Assembly (NCBI GenBank): GCA_945892985.1
Contig: CAMDDU010000012.1
Coordinates: 41,427-105,426 of the forward strand
Length of the DNA stretch: 64,000 nt
Source of the DNA: CAITSH01 sp945892985
Lineage (GTDB): Bacteria > Pseudomonadota > Gammaproteobacteria > Burkholderiales > SG8-39
Direction: 5' to 3'
The position numbers were made by a program, and so were the translations under genes. Under the pieces are notes generated by a model. The model was not told the origin of the DNA. It did no database searches and was given only the letters and a program-made list of their open reading frames with translations. Positions 42,108 to 51,102 of the stretch are shown here, piece after piece (the first letter of the stretch is position 1; every line of letters starts with the position of its first letter).

Positions 42108-44660
42108 TCAGCTCGCTTTGCGCTTTGCAGGAGTACGCGCCGATTTCTTTTTTGCGGCGGGTTTTGCTTTTTTTGCCGGCTGCGCGTCCCCGACAACTTC
42201 GGCTTTGGGTGCGGCGACTGCTTTGGGTTTTTTATCCTGGAATTTAAATACCACTTTCCCGGACGGGTCGCGTACAAGAAAGGCAGAGAATTTTCTTCGA
42301 TTCTTGTTGGAAATAAAATCCGTTAATAAATCTGTCGAGCCGGTAGTCAGAAGTTTTTTCATTTGTTCCAGGCCTACCGTTTGCTGCAGAATTATTTTTC
42401 CTGACCGGAAGTCGCAACTTTTGCTCGGCCCGACACTTTTTTCACAGGTGTAAGCCATCGGTAATTCGAATACCCGGTTATTGCACTTTGGACAGGCCCC
42501 TAAGGCTTCGAGGCCAGAAAAATCAACCTCTTCACCGTCAGCGCCGTCGGACCCGAAATCAAACTCTGCTTTAAATTCGGGCGACAGTTTCATCGCGGCA
42601 GCAAACGGTCGGCCCAGACGGCTGCGAAAGCCTTGTAGCGGGCCGACAGCTTTGGTAGTGATGAGGGTTTCGATTTCCTCGGGAGCAAATTCGCGACTGG
42701 ACATCACTTTCCAAATGGTGAAATCGCATTTTTGACATTGAAACTTGCGGTAGTTCTCGACAACTTTTCCACTACATTTCGGGCAAGGCGCATCAAGTGT
42801 AAGAAAAGCATCTTCAGGGATGTTGCCGCCCTTGATGCGTTCGACCATGTCTCGCGCCGTTTCGACGATGTGACTCATGAACTCGGTGCGATCCAGCTTG
42901 CCCTGCTCGATCTGCCGCAGTTTGAATTCCCAATCCCCCGTAAGCTCCGGCGAGGCCAGCTCGGTAACACCAAGATGTCCCAAGGCAAATAAAAGCGAGA
43001 ACGCCTTTGGCGAGGGCACGAGTTCTCGGCCATTGCGATGTACGTAGTCTTCGTAAATCAGACCTTCGATAATGGAGGCGCGCGTCGCGGGCGTACCGAG
43101 GCCCTTCTCACTCATCGCCTCACGTAACTCCTCATCCTCGATCAGTTTTCCAGCCCCCTCCATTGCTGAGAGCAGGGTGGCCTCACTAAATCGTGCCGGA
43201 GGCTTTGTTTGCGTCGCCAGGATATCAACGGCGATAGCGGATACCTTTTTATCGGGCACAGCAGCGAGTGTCGGTGCCTCTCCGGTCTCCGCTTCTTTGC
43301 CGTAAATTGCCAACCAACCGGCGGCGACCATTACGCGACCCTCACTGCGAAACGGCTCACCCGCGACTCGGGTGATGCGCGTGGTGACAAGAAACTCGGC
43401 TGAAGGAAAAAACACGGAGAGGAAGCGCTTAACGACGAGATCGTAGAGTTTTGTTTCAATTTCCGATAGTGCTTTTGGCGCCTGCAGTGTAGGAATGATC
43501 GCGTGGTGGTCGGAAATCTTGGCGTTGTTAAAAATTCGCTTATTGGGTTTAACCCACTTGCCTTTGATAATCTCTTTGGCAAAAGGCGCATAGCTGCCGG
43601 CTGAGAGCATTTTCATGGTGCCCATCACCGTTGGTATGTAATCCTCGGGCAAAGCCTTGGAGTCCGTTCTTGGATAGGTTAGGACTTTGTGCTTTTCATA
43701 CAGAGCTTGCGCTATGGATAGCGTGGTTTTTGCGGAAAAGCCAAAACGACCGTTCGCCTCCCGTTGCAGGCTGGTCAGGTCGAAAAGCGCCGGAGCTGCC
43801 TGTGTTGTCGGCTTACTCTCTTCTTCGACTACCCCGGGTTGGCCATCACACTTGTCGCGGAGTGCTTCAGCTTTCTTTGCCTCCCACAGGCGCTCGGACC
43901 GTAACTCCGCATTATCCGCCTTGGACCCGCGTTCAAAGGACTCATCGAACCAGCGGCCTTTGTACTCACCGCCCTTCCCGGCAAATGTAGCGTGCACTTC
44001 CCAATAGTCATGCGGTACAAAACTGCGAATCCGCTGCTCGCGTTCAACCAGGACAGCAAGCGTGGGTGTTTGCACCCGACCGACGGTTGTTTTGTAAAAC
44101 CCCCCCTCCTTGGAGTTGAAGGCCGTCATTGCGCGTGTGCCGTTAATTCCGATGAGCCAATCCGATTCTGAACGACATACTGCGGCGTCAGCCAGGGGGA
44201 TCATGTCCTTGTCTTTGCGTAGCGCGTCAAAACCGTCACAGATCGAAGCTTGAGTCATGGACTGCAACCAGAGGCGTTCGATGGGTTTTTTAACGCTCGC
44301 GTGCTGGATGATGTAACGAAAAATCAGCTCGCCTTCGCGACCGGCGTCGCATGCGTTTATGATTCCGCTTACGTCTTTGCGCTTCAGCAGTTTGACGAGC
44401 ACTTTGAGGCGATCCTCGGAGCGCTCAATCGGCTTCAGGTCGAAGTGGGGCGGGATCACAGGCAGATTTGCAAAAGACCACTTGCCGCGCTTTACCTCGT
44501 GTCCCTCGGGCGCAACAAGCTCAAGCAGATGACCAACTGCGGAGGACAGGACGTAATCGTCGCTCTCGTAATAGTCGCCGTGGCGCGTGAATCCGCCAAG
44601 TGCTTTTGAAATATCGCCGGCAACCGAGGGCTTCTCGGCAATGATGAGCTTTTTACCCAT
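42108..44660 (-). CDS. topB: DNA topoisomerase III
   Basis: 850-residue type IA topoisomerase that decatenates and relaxes single-stranded regions. The TOPRIM start is GKKLIIAEKPSVAGDISKALGG; the active-site Tyr lies in HKVLTYPRTDSKAL (about residue 335). TATRASIIEGL-type motifs (here TPATRASIIEGLIYEDYV) follow. The C-terminal part has two Cys4-like zinc segments (CPKC...CQKC; CPKC...C) and a Lys/Ala-rich tail (KKAKPAAKKKSARTPAKRKAS) likely to bind DNA nonspecifically. This long form next to smg-dprA is usual in betaproteobacteria. Confidence 0.95.
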   Translation of the reverse strand: MGKKLIIAEKPSVAGDISKALGGFTRHGDYYESDDYVLSSAVGHLLELVAPEGHEVKRGKWSFANLPVIPPHFDLKPIERSEDRLKVLVKLLKRKDVSGIINACDAGREGELIFRYIIQHASVKKPIERLWLQSMTQASICDGFDALRKDKDMIPLADAAVCRSESDWLIGINGTRAMTAFNSKEGGFYKTTVGRVQTPTLAVLVEREQRIRSFVPHDYWEVHATFAGKGGEYKGRWFDESFERGSKADNAELRSERLWEAKKAEALRDKCDGQPGVVEEESKPTTQAAPALFDLTSLQREANGRFGFSAKTTLSIAQALYEKHKVLTYPRTDSKALPEDYIPTVMGTMKMLSAGSYAPFAKEIIKGKWVKPNKRIFNNAKISDHHAIIPTLQAPKALSEIETKLYDLVVKRFLSVFFPSAEFLVTTRITRVAGEPFRSEGRVMVAAGWLAIYGKEAETGEAPTLAAVPDKKVSAIAVDILATQTKPPARFSEATLLSAMEGAGKLIEDEELREAMSEKGLGTPATRASIIEGLIYEDYVHRNGRELVPSPKAFSLLFALGHLGVTELASPELTGDWEFKLRQIEQGKLDRTEFMSHIVETARDMVERIKGGNIPEDAFLTLDAPCPKCSGKVVENYRKFQCQKCDFTIWKVMSSREFAPEEIETLITTKAVGPLQGFRSRLGRPFAAAMKLSPEFKAEFDFGSDGADGEEVDFSGLEALGACPKCNNRVFELPMAYTCEKSVGPSKSCDFRSGKIILQQTVGLEQMKKLLTTGSTDLLTDFISNKNRRKFSAFLVRDPSGKVVFKFQDKKPKAVAAPKAEVVGDAQPAKKAKPAAKKKSARTPAKRKAS

Positions 44661-44745
44661 ATAGGCTATGCACGCAATGGACTGTTGTGGTGTTGCTGGA
44701 ATGGAGGCGCTGACCCAACAGAGGGCAGAACGCTAAAAGCGCAGC

Positions 44746-44775
44746 ATAATAAGAGCCGCTTGCGCCAAAATGCAA
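44746..44775 (-). promoter_or_regulatory. Probable topB promoter
   Basis: On the minus strand TTGCAT (44775-44770) and TATTAT (44751-44746) are separated by 18 bases, in the 164-base gap between smg and topB. It would give a leader of roughly 80 bases. Confidence 0.5.
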
Positions 44776-44824
44776 GCTAAATGCTTTAACGGTACGATTT
44801 TCTCGCCGTTGCGACCATGATGAC

Positions 44825-45283
44825 TCAATGCACCTGACGCTGAGACCCATCTGGAAGAAGTTCGTCCAGAATGAGCGTGTCGACGTTTCCGTGTTGAGTC
44901 CAGAGCACCATGAGTACGATGATCCTAAGCTTGTCCAAACCCACAGACTCGTCTGCTACCGCCATCGCACGCTCGATGATGATTTCTCGCAGTATTGGTG
45001 TGAGCACCCCAGCGCTTTCCAGAAAAGCAATAAAGCCGCGGCTTTCAGCAGAAAGCTTGCCGAATTCTTTGGGCGCGTAACCTCGAAACGCATCCGAGAG
45101 GTCTATTGCTTCAGGCAAAGCGGCCTGAGGAACATCAGTGAGGCTCTTCAACCAGTCAAGCGCATCGTGCACATCCTCGTTCTCGAAACCTGCGGCTGTC
45201 AGTTTTCTCTGAAGAGAGCCGTGATCCGGCGTCAGATCGGCCTGATAGTAGTTTTCGAATAAATAGACGAGGACTTCGTACAT
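44825..45283 (-). CDS. smg: Smg family protein (DUF494)
   Basis: 152 residues beginning MYEVLVYLFENYYQADLTPDHGSLQRKLTAAGFE, the usual Smg start, then AESRGFIAFLESAGVL and a C-terminal DKLRIIVLMVLWTQH. Its function is not established; it is found next to dprA across beta- and gammaproteobacteria, which suggests a link with DNA or translation maintenance but proves nothing. It is cytoplasmic, with no signal or membrane segment. It ends before topB and starts 22 bases after dprA. Confidence 0.93.
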   Translation of the reverse strand: MYEVLVYLFENYYQADLTPDHGSLQRKLTAAGFENEDVHDALDWLKSLTDVPQAALPEAIDLSDAFRGYAPKEFGKLSAESRGFIAFLESAGVLTPILREIIIERAMAVADESVGLDKLRIIVLMVLWTQHGNVDTLILDELLPDGSQRQVH

Positions 45284-45305
45284 GTTGAGCGGTGGATTTC
45301 AGGCC

Positions 45306-46385
45306 TTAGGATAGTCGTTGAAAGCGCCCTCCGGGAAGGCTGGCTATTTTTCCTTCAAGCTCCAGATTTAATAGCATCGCCGATACCGCGCCCACCGTCA
45401 AGCGCGAACGGCTTACCAGTGCATCCAGGGTACAAATGTCGTACCCCATATGTAGTAGTAGTTCATTATCCACCCCCGATTGTTTGGGGATACTCCCACT
45501 TTTGGTCGGTTCTACCGCGCCTAACTCCTCGAGCACGTCGGCCGCGCTCTCAACAAGCTTGGCACCCTGCTTTATGAGCAAGTGGCATCCACGTGAAAGC
45601 GGCGAGTGGATAGAGCCAGGTATTGCGAAAACCTCCCTCCCCTGTTCGCCGGCCTGCCTGGCGGTGATAAGAGAGCCGCTGGATACCGCGGCTTCAACGA
45701 CGAGGCAGCCGCGCGCCAGACCGGAAATCAAACGGTTGCGTCGGGGAAAATTTGCCGCGACGGGCGGCGTTCCAACGGGAAACTCGGAAACTAGCAAGCC
45801 CCTGTTTGCGATTTCCTCACCAAGCTTGCGGTTGGAGGCTGGGTAGAGGGAGTCTGCACCCGTGCCCAAGACTGCGATCGTGGAGCCCGATCCGCTAAGA
45901 CCGCCGCGATGCGCTGCTGCGTCAACGCCGAGCGCCAATCCGCTGATGATTGTGAGTCCGGCGTCGCTGAATGCACGGGCAAAACCCTCGGCATTGGCGA
46001 GGCCTTGAGGGGAGGCGTTTCGGCTGCCGACGATCGCGAGTCCGTTTTTTTCCAGCAACGCTGTTTGGCCACGCAAGTAAAGCAATGGGGGAGGATTGGC
46101 TATTTCAAGCAACAAACGCGGATAGGCCTGGTCTGCTAGCGTGAGTATTGTGTTGCCGTCCTGCCCTGCCCAATCCAGCGTTGCGGCTATCTGTGCCTCG
46201 TGCGTCTCTTGAAGAATCTGTTGCGCTATGGCCGTAGGTACAAACCTGGAAAGGTTCGCATGACTGGCCCCCAGTATTTGATCGGGAAGACCAAAGACCG
46301 AAAGAAGCTTACGAAACGTAGCTGGCCCAAGTCCGTCAATCAGACTTAGCCGAATCCAGGCGGTAAGTCCGGGATCAGGCTTCAT
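45306..46385 (-). CDS. dprA: DNA-processing protein DprA
   Basis: 359 residues; binds incoming single-stranded DNA and loads RecA during natural transformation. Extended Rossmann-fold landmarks are present: AIVGSRNASPQGLANAEGFAR, ISGLALGVDAAAHRG, SLYPASNRKLGEEI, FPRRNRLISGLA, and EVFAIPGSIHSPLSRGCHLLIKQGA. A C-terminal winged-helix-like domain (about 295-359) follows. No other competence gene is in view, and the gene is near-universal, so competence is not implied. Confidence 0.96.
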   Translation of the reverse strand: MKPDPGLTAWIRLSLIDGLGPATFRKLLSVFGLPDQILGASHANLSRFVPTAIAQQILQETHEAQIAATLDWAGQDGNTILTLADQAYPRLLLEIANPPPLLYLRGQTALLEKNGLAIVGSRNASPQGLANAEGFARAFSDAGLTIISGLALGVDAAAHRGGLSGSGSTIAVLGTGADSLYPASNRKLGEEIANRGLLVSEFPVGTPPVAANFPRRNRLISGLARGCLVVEAAVSSGSLITARQAGEQGREVFAIPGSIHSPLSRGCHLLIKQGAKLVESAADVLEELGAVEPTKSGSIPKQSGVDNELLLHMGYDICTLDALVSRSRLTVGAVSAMLLNLELEGKIASLPGGRFQRLS

Positions 46386-46394
46386 TGCGGCGGG

Positions 46395-47447
46395 TCAGGG
46401 CTTTTGCACTACGTCGTTGGTCGTAACCGACCGCGAGCTTTCCATGACCAGTGCGTAGGATACCTGGTCGAATGTTCGGAAAACGAAAACTAATCCGTAA
46501 CGCTCGTTAGGAAGCTTGATGACATTTTCTGAACGCGCACTACCGCCCGCTGTTTTGTCCTCTACGGTACTACCCAACCGATATAGCGCAAGGACATGCC
46601 CGTTTTCAATGCCGTCGCGTGCTCCGCGGTTCAGTGTGACGATGGAGTTGCGCCCGGCCTCACGTAGCCCCCCGAATACGGAAAGGACGCGACCACTCAG
46701 GGCATTTTGGGGGGCGTGAGGAAGATAGTTGTTAGCTTGGGGGGCACCAACTGGAACGAGCCGGTCTCCCCGGCCAATTTCTTGCCGCGCCGAAATTATT
46801 CGTATCGAGGCGGGATCACCTGTTTTTTCGACAGTCCCTGTACCGAGAAAGATCGCTTCGTAGCCGAGCGTCTTTTTGCTTTCTGGATCAATCAACGCTT
46901 TACCCGGGCGGTAAAGTTGCCACGTCGTAACTTTGCTGTCTCCAAGTCCGCTGACATAGGCGAGACTGCCTGCGCCGATATTGACCCGTCCGTCCTCGGT
47001 GGCGACAACTCTGGGGGCTCTATCGAGGCCATCTTGTTCGATGACGAGAGGCTGTGCTAAAAACGGCTCGATAATTGAAGAGGGGATGGACGGAATGGCA
47101 GCGCTGGTGGATTCGCTTCTGATGCGCGGAGAAAGCTTGACTGTGTCCGACAACAGTTTTAAACGTGCTTCACCGGCAGATCGGTCAAGTAAAATCACGT
47201 TGCCGGGATAAATCCGATTTGGATTCTTTATCTCATCCCGGTTAAGTTTCCATATTTCAGCCCAACGCCAAGGTTCCTTGAGGAATTTTCCCGAAATGGC
47301 CCAAAGGGTATCGCCTTTTTCTACAATGTAACGATCCGGGGCGTTTTCCTGAATTTGCGGCGCGGCGGCTTGCTGGGCAAACGCGGGCAGGCTGAGCGCG
47401 AATAACAACGCAGCTATGGTCGAACGCGGCATAATTGACTTGTGCAT
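46395..47447 (-). CDS. LysM peptidoglycan-binding domain protein
   Basis: 350 residues from the ATG at 47447; an in-frame ATG at 47432 or an upstream one at 47507 are alternatives, and only the first two give a proper signal peptide (STIAALLFALSLPAFAQQ). A single LysM domain begins YIVEKGDTLWAISGKFLKEPWRWAEIWKLN and has the DxxxxPNRIYPGN end. The C-terminal 220 residues are of unrecognised fold, with repeated beta-rich segments. It is likely to be periplasmic and wall-associated. It lies upstream of dprA, a constant association in betaproteobacteria, and is divergent from def. Confidence 0.9.
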   Translation of the reverse strand: MHKSIMPRSTIAALLFALSLPAFAQQAAAPQIQENAPDRYIVEKGDTLWAISGKFLKEPWRWAEIWKLNRDEIKNPNRIYPGNVILLDRSAGEARLKLLSDTVKLSPRIRSESTSAAIPSIPSSIIEPFLAQPLVIEQDGLDRAPRVVATEDGRVNIGAGSLAYVSGLGDSKVTTWQLYRPGKALIDPESKKTLGYEAIFLGTGTVEKTGDPASIRIISARQEIGRGDRLVPVGAPQANNYLPHAPQNALSGRVLSVFGGLREAGRNSIVTLNRGARDGIENGHVLALYRLGSTVEDKTAGGSARSENVIKLPNERYGLVFVFRTFDQVSYALVMESSRSVTTNDVVQKP

Positions 47448-47618
47448 TGGAATTTTGACCCCCATTCTCGCATCGACGGAGGCCAATTCACGTGAATTTG
47501 CGCACATCGATTAAGAATTGATGGCACGGTCGCGTTTATTAAACTCCGCAGGCTGGCTGGTAATATCGTACAGTTTAGGTAAAATTTAGCACCTAATCTA
47601 TTCAATCAGCAAGTTTTT

Positions 47619-48125
47619 ATGCTTTTAGAGATTTTACGTTACCCCGATTCCCGCCTGCAAACGATTGCCAAGCCGGTTAGGCAGGTAGATGAGGCAATTC
47701 GTAACCTGGTCAGCCATATGGCGGAGACCATGTATTCCGCACCTGGTGTCGGTCTTGCCGCGACCCAGGTTAATGTGCACAAACAGGTTATCGTGATTGA
47801 TATATCGGAGACACGAGATAGCTTACTCACACTGATTAACCCGGAGATTATTGCAAACTCAGGTTTGCAGGTTTATGAAGAAGGATGTCTTTCTGTGCCC
47901 GGGTTTTATGATGAGGTTGAGCGCGCGGAGCAAGTTACGGTTCGGGCGTTGGGGCGGGATGGAAAGCCGTTTTCTCTCGAGGCAAGGGGCTTTCTTGCGG
48001 TTTGTGTGCAACATGAAATAGACCATCTCAAGGGCAAGGTGTTTGTAGAGTATCTGTCGCGGCTGAAACAGACGCGCATTCGCGCCAAGCTGGAAAAGCA
48101 GCAGCAGCGGAAAACGACGGCCTGA
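47619..48125 (+). CDS. def: Peptide deformylase
   Basis: Removes the formyl group from nascent proteins. 168 residues with the three motifs in order: GVGLAATQVNVH, EEGCLSVPGF and the metal-binding HEIDHLKGKVF. It leads the def-fmt-rsmB operon; fmt starts 17 bases later. Confidence 0.98.
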   Translation: MLLEILRYPDSRLQTIAKPVRQVDEAIRNLVSHMAETMYSAPGVGLAATQVNVHKQVIVIDISETRDSLLTLINPEIIANSGLQVYEEGCLSVPGFYDEVERAEQVTVRALGRDGKPFSLEARGFLAVCVQHEIDHLKGKVFVEYLSRLKQTRIRAKLEKQQQRKTTA

Positions 48126-48142
48126 CCCGGGTCGGACCCCCC

Positions 48143-49102
48143 ATGAGGCTTGTCTTTGCTGGTACGCCGCAATTCGCGGCATCTGCGCTGACTGCGCTGA
48201 TATCGGTCGGACACCAAGTTTCGTTAGTGCTTACTCAGCCGGATCGGCCCAGTGGGCGAGGATTAAAAGAAAAACAAAGCGCTGTTAAAGTAGTGGCGCT
48301 GGAGCATGGCCTACCGCTGTTCCAACCGCTAAGCTTGAAAGACCCTGAAGCCTGCGCCCGGGTCATAGCGGCTGCGCCAGAGGTGATTGTTGTGGTGGCA
48401 TACGGACTCATTCTTCCGCAGCCCGTGCTTGATATTGCGCCGCAGGGGGCACTGAATATTCACGCGTCGTTGTTGCCACGTTGGCGCGGCGCTGCCCCGG
48501 TGCAACGTGCCATTCTGGCCGGAGATAGGGAAACCGGTGTTTGCATCATGCAAATGGATGCGGGTCTTGATACCGGTCCGGTGCTAAGACACCGAAATAT
48601 TGTGATTAGCGCTGACGACACCTCCGGGAGCTTGCTTGAAAAGCTTACGGAGGTGGGCGCACAGCTAATTGTTGATTCCCTGGATGAGCTTCGTGCCACT
48701 AGTCTGGGGGGGGCGGTGACATTGATTGCGCAGCCGCAACCTGCCGCGGGTGTCACTTACGCGGCAAAAATAGAAAAACGCGAGTCACGCATAAATTGGA
48801 ATGAACCCGCTATCTTGATTGAACGCAAAGTGCGGGCATTCAGCCCCTCCCCTGGAACTGTGACGCGGCTCAATGGCGTTGAATTCAAGATCTGGCAGGC
48901 AAGGCTCTGCGATGGAACTGGGCTGCCTGGCGAGGTGCTGGCTTTTGAGGATGGTGTCCTGCGTGTCGCTTGTGGGCAAGGCGCGCTGCAATTGCTTGAA
49001 TTGCAGCGCGCCGGGGGCCGGCGGCTGCACGCCCGTGAATTTTCCCTGGGTATTCCGGTGCGCGCCGGAAACCGTTGTGAGTTACCGACGATCGGGTCAT
49101 AG
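48143..49102 (+). CDS. fmt: Methionyl-tRNA formyltransferase
   Basis: Formylates initiator Met-tRNA with 10-formyl-THF. 319 residues: MRLVFAGTPQFAASALTAL start, the NIHASLLPRWRGAAPVQRAIL formyl-THF site, and DAGLDTGPV. The C-terminal OB-like domain (about 210-319) includes RAFSPSPGT. It is coupled to def, the enzyme that reverses the modification on proteins. Confidence 0.98.
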   Translation: MRLVFAGTPQFAASALTALISVGHQVSLVLTQPDRPSGRGLKEKQSAVKVVALEHGLPLFQPLSLKDPEACARVIAAAPEVIVVVAYGLILPQPVLDIAPQGALNIHASLLPRWRGAAPVQRAILAGDRETGVCIMQMDAGLDTGPVLRHRNIVISADDTSGSLLEKLTEVGAQLIVDSLDELRATSLGGAVTLIAQPQPAAGVTYAAKIEKRESRINWNEPAILIERKVRAFSPSPGTVTRLNGVEFKIWQARLCDGTGLPGEVLAFEDGVLRVACGQGALQLLELQRAGGRRLHAREFSLGIPVRAGNRCELPTIGS

Positions 49103-49180
49103 CGCAGGAATTACCCAATCATCGTTTCGCTCGCGTAAGGCCCTCAACAGGGGCGGTCAAGCAGATAGAATGGGCGCGCC

Positions 49181-50494
49181 ATGACAACGACACCTCCCTT
49201 TGCGCACTCGTTAGCCCAATCCATGGGATTGTCTGCCACCGTTGTAGCGGCCGTTGTGGCGGGGGAGAGTCTGGGAAAAGCACTTACGCGCATATTAAGC
49301 CGGTCCCCTTACGGCGATGGCTTGAAAGCCGCAACGCGCGATCTTTCTTATCGTACGCTTCGCGAGCACGGTATCAATGACGCGCTCCTCGACGCCTTAT
49401 TGCACAAGCCTCTCGCTATTCCCGAGTTGCGAGCGCTTTTATTAGTGGCCCTGAATGAATTGCGCGCTGCACCGCAATACGCGCACACGACGGTCGATCA
49501 GGCCGTTGAAGCGGTGCGCCAAGGGCGGATGAAACCAGCGGCCGGGCTGACCAACGCCATATTGCGGAATTTTTTGCGCAACCGCGAGGTGCTTGAGCGG
49601 GACGCAGAGTTGAACGAAGCCGTGCATTGGCGCCACCCGCAGTGGTGGGTGGACAAGCTTAGGAAGAGCTATCCGCAGGGTTGGGAGCAAGTGCTGGCGC
49701 AGTCCAATGGCCATCCGCCGATGTGTTTGCGCGTTAATTTGCGAAAAACCACATTGCAGGCCTTTGCTGAACGGCTAAAGGCGGCAGGAATCACCACATC
49801 GGCGCTTTCTGCGACTGCGGTGATGCTCGAGAAGCCTGTTCCGGTAGCGCAGATACCCGGGTTTGCCCAGGGCGAGGCGTCGGTACAGGATGCGGGTGCG
49901 CAGTTTGCCGCACCGTTGTTAGAGGTCCGGACAGGTATGCGCGTGCTTGATGCTTGTGCTGCGCCAGGCGGCAAGACCGGCCATATTCTTGAGCACGCAG
50001 ACTGCACTGTCGTCGCGGTTGAGAGCGATGGGTTGCGCGCCGCCAGGATTGGAGAGAACCTGGCCCGTATAGGGTTGACCGGACGCGCTCAAATCAAAAC
50101 GGCCGATTGTCTGTTGCCGCAAGATTGGTGGGATGGCATACCGTTCGACCGGATACTTGTTGACGCACCCTGCTCCGCGTCTGGTGTTGTGCGTCGTCAT
50201 CCGGATATCAAATGGCTGCGTCGTCCAAAGGACATCAAGGGTTTTGCCCTAATGCAAGCGCACATGCTTGATGCGACCTGGCCACTGCTCGCATCAGGCG
50301 GGAAATTGTTGTACGTAACATGTTCTGTGTTTCCGGAGGAGAACTCGGGGCAGATAGACGCGTTTCTCTTGCGACACAGCGATGCGAGACGGCATCCGTT
50401 TAAGTTGGAAACGGGTATCCCGCCGGACGGCCAGTTGTTGCCTGCCGACCACCATGACGGGTTTTTCTATGCGCTATTGGACAAGGTCGCCTGA
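49181..50494 (+). CDS. rsmB: 16S rRNA (cytosine-967-C5)-methyltransferase
   Basis: 437 residues. The N-terminal NusB-like RNA-binding domain (SYRTLREHGIND, ALLLVALNELR) is followed by a SAM-dependent methyltransferase with VLDACAAPGGKTGHILE, VDAPCSASGVVRRHPDIKWLRR and YVTCSVFPEEN, which supply both catalytic Cys residues. The last base of its TGA coincides with the first base of the ATG of the DUF4390 gene. Confidence 0.97.
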   Translation: MTTTPPFAHSLAQSMGLSATVVAAVVAGESLGKALTRILSRSPYGDGLKAATRDLSYRTLREHGINDALLDALLHKPLAIPELRALLLVALNELRAAPQYAHTTVDQAVEAVRQGRMKPAAGLTNAILRNFLRNREVLERDAELNEAVHWRHPQWWVDKLRKSYPQGWEQVLAQSNGHPPMCLRVNLRKTTLQAFAERLKAAGITTSALSATAVMLEKPVPVAQIPGFAQGEASVQDAGAQFAAPLLEVRTGMRVLDACAAPGGKTGHILEHADCTVVAVESDGLRAARIGENLARIGLTGRAQIKTADCLLPQDWWDGIPFDRILVDAPCSASGVVRRHPDIKWLRRPKDIKGFALMQAHMLDATWPLLASGGKLLYVTCSVFPEENSGQIDAFLLRHSDARRHPFKLETGIPPDGQLLPADHHDGFFYALLDKVA

Positions 50495-51102
50495 TGCTAA
50501 AGCGGTTCAAGCGCATCTTGTTGTTGCTCGTGCTAAGCGCTTACTCCCTTGTCGCTGCGGGCGAGGGCATCGAGATCCGTCGTGCCAGTGTTGATGTTGG
50601 TGACGAGGGTTATGTTGTCAACGCCGATTTCAATATCGAACTGCGTTCGCGCCAGGAAGATGCCATCAGCAAGGGTTTATCCTTGTATTTTCTTGTCGAG
50701 TTTGAGGTAACACGATCGCGGTGGTATTGGTTGGATGAAAAGCTTGTTTCCCAGCAGCTCCGCTTGCGCCTTACCTATCAGCCGCTGACGCGGCAATACC
50801 GGCTGTCCAGTGGCGCGCTTCACCAGAACTTCAGCTCCTTGGAGGAAATGCTGAGGACGCTTTCGCGCGTGCGCAGCTGGCTGATTCCCGGATCTCCGGA
50901 TCTCAGGACCGGCGAAAGCTATATGGGAGCCTTGCGTATGCGTCTGGATCTGAGCCAGTTGCCAAAGCCGTTCCAGGTCGATGCGCTGACAAGCCGGGAT
51001 TGGACCCTTTCCTCAGATTGGAAGCGTTGGCCCTTCACGCTTTCGGCGCCTGTGCAAGAGTCCGTGGGGAGGCCTCCTGCACAGGAGGGCTTAGCGAAAT
51101 GA
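50494..51102 (+). CDS. DUF4390 exported protein
   Basis: 202 residues, function unknown. A signal peptide (RILLLLVLSAYSLVAAGEG) is followed by an immunoglobulin-like beta-rich domain with NADFNIELRSRQEDAISKGLSLYFLVEFEV and RSRWYWLDEKLVSQQLRLRLTYQPLTRQYRLSSG, the DUF4390 pattern. It lies between rsmB and the ntrY-like kinase, overlapping both by a few bases; this position is conserved in betaproteobacteria and suggests periplasmic input to the kinase, which is inference. Confidence 0.9.
   Translation: MLKRFKRILLLLVLSAYSLVAAGEGIEIRRASVDVGDEGYVVNADFNIELRSRQEDAISKGLSLYFLVEFEVTRSRWYWLDEKLVSQQLRLRLTYQPLTRQYRLSSGALHQNFSSLEEMLRTLSRVRSWLIPGSPDLRTGESYMGALRMRLDLSQLPKPFQVDALTSRDWTLSSDWKRWPFTLSAPVQESVGRPPAQEGLAK

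Noticed and set aside
46395..48125. def and the LysM gene as part of a new system with dprA
   Set aside because: This divergent arrangement is a standard betaproteobacterial neighbourhood and needs no special explanation.
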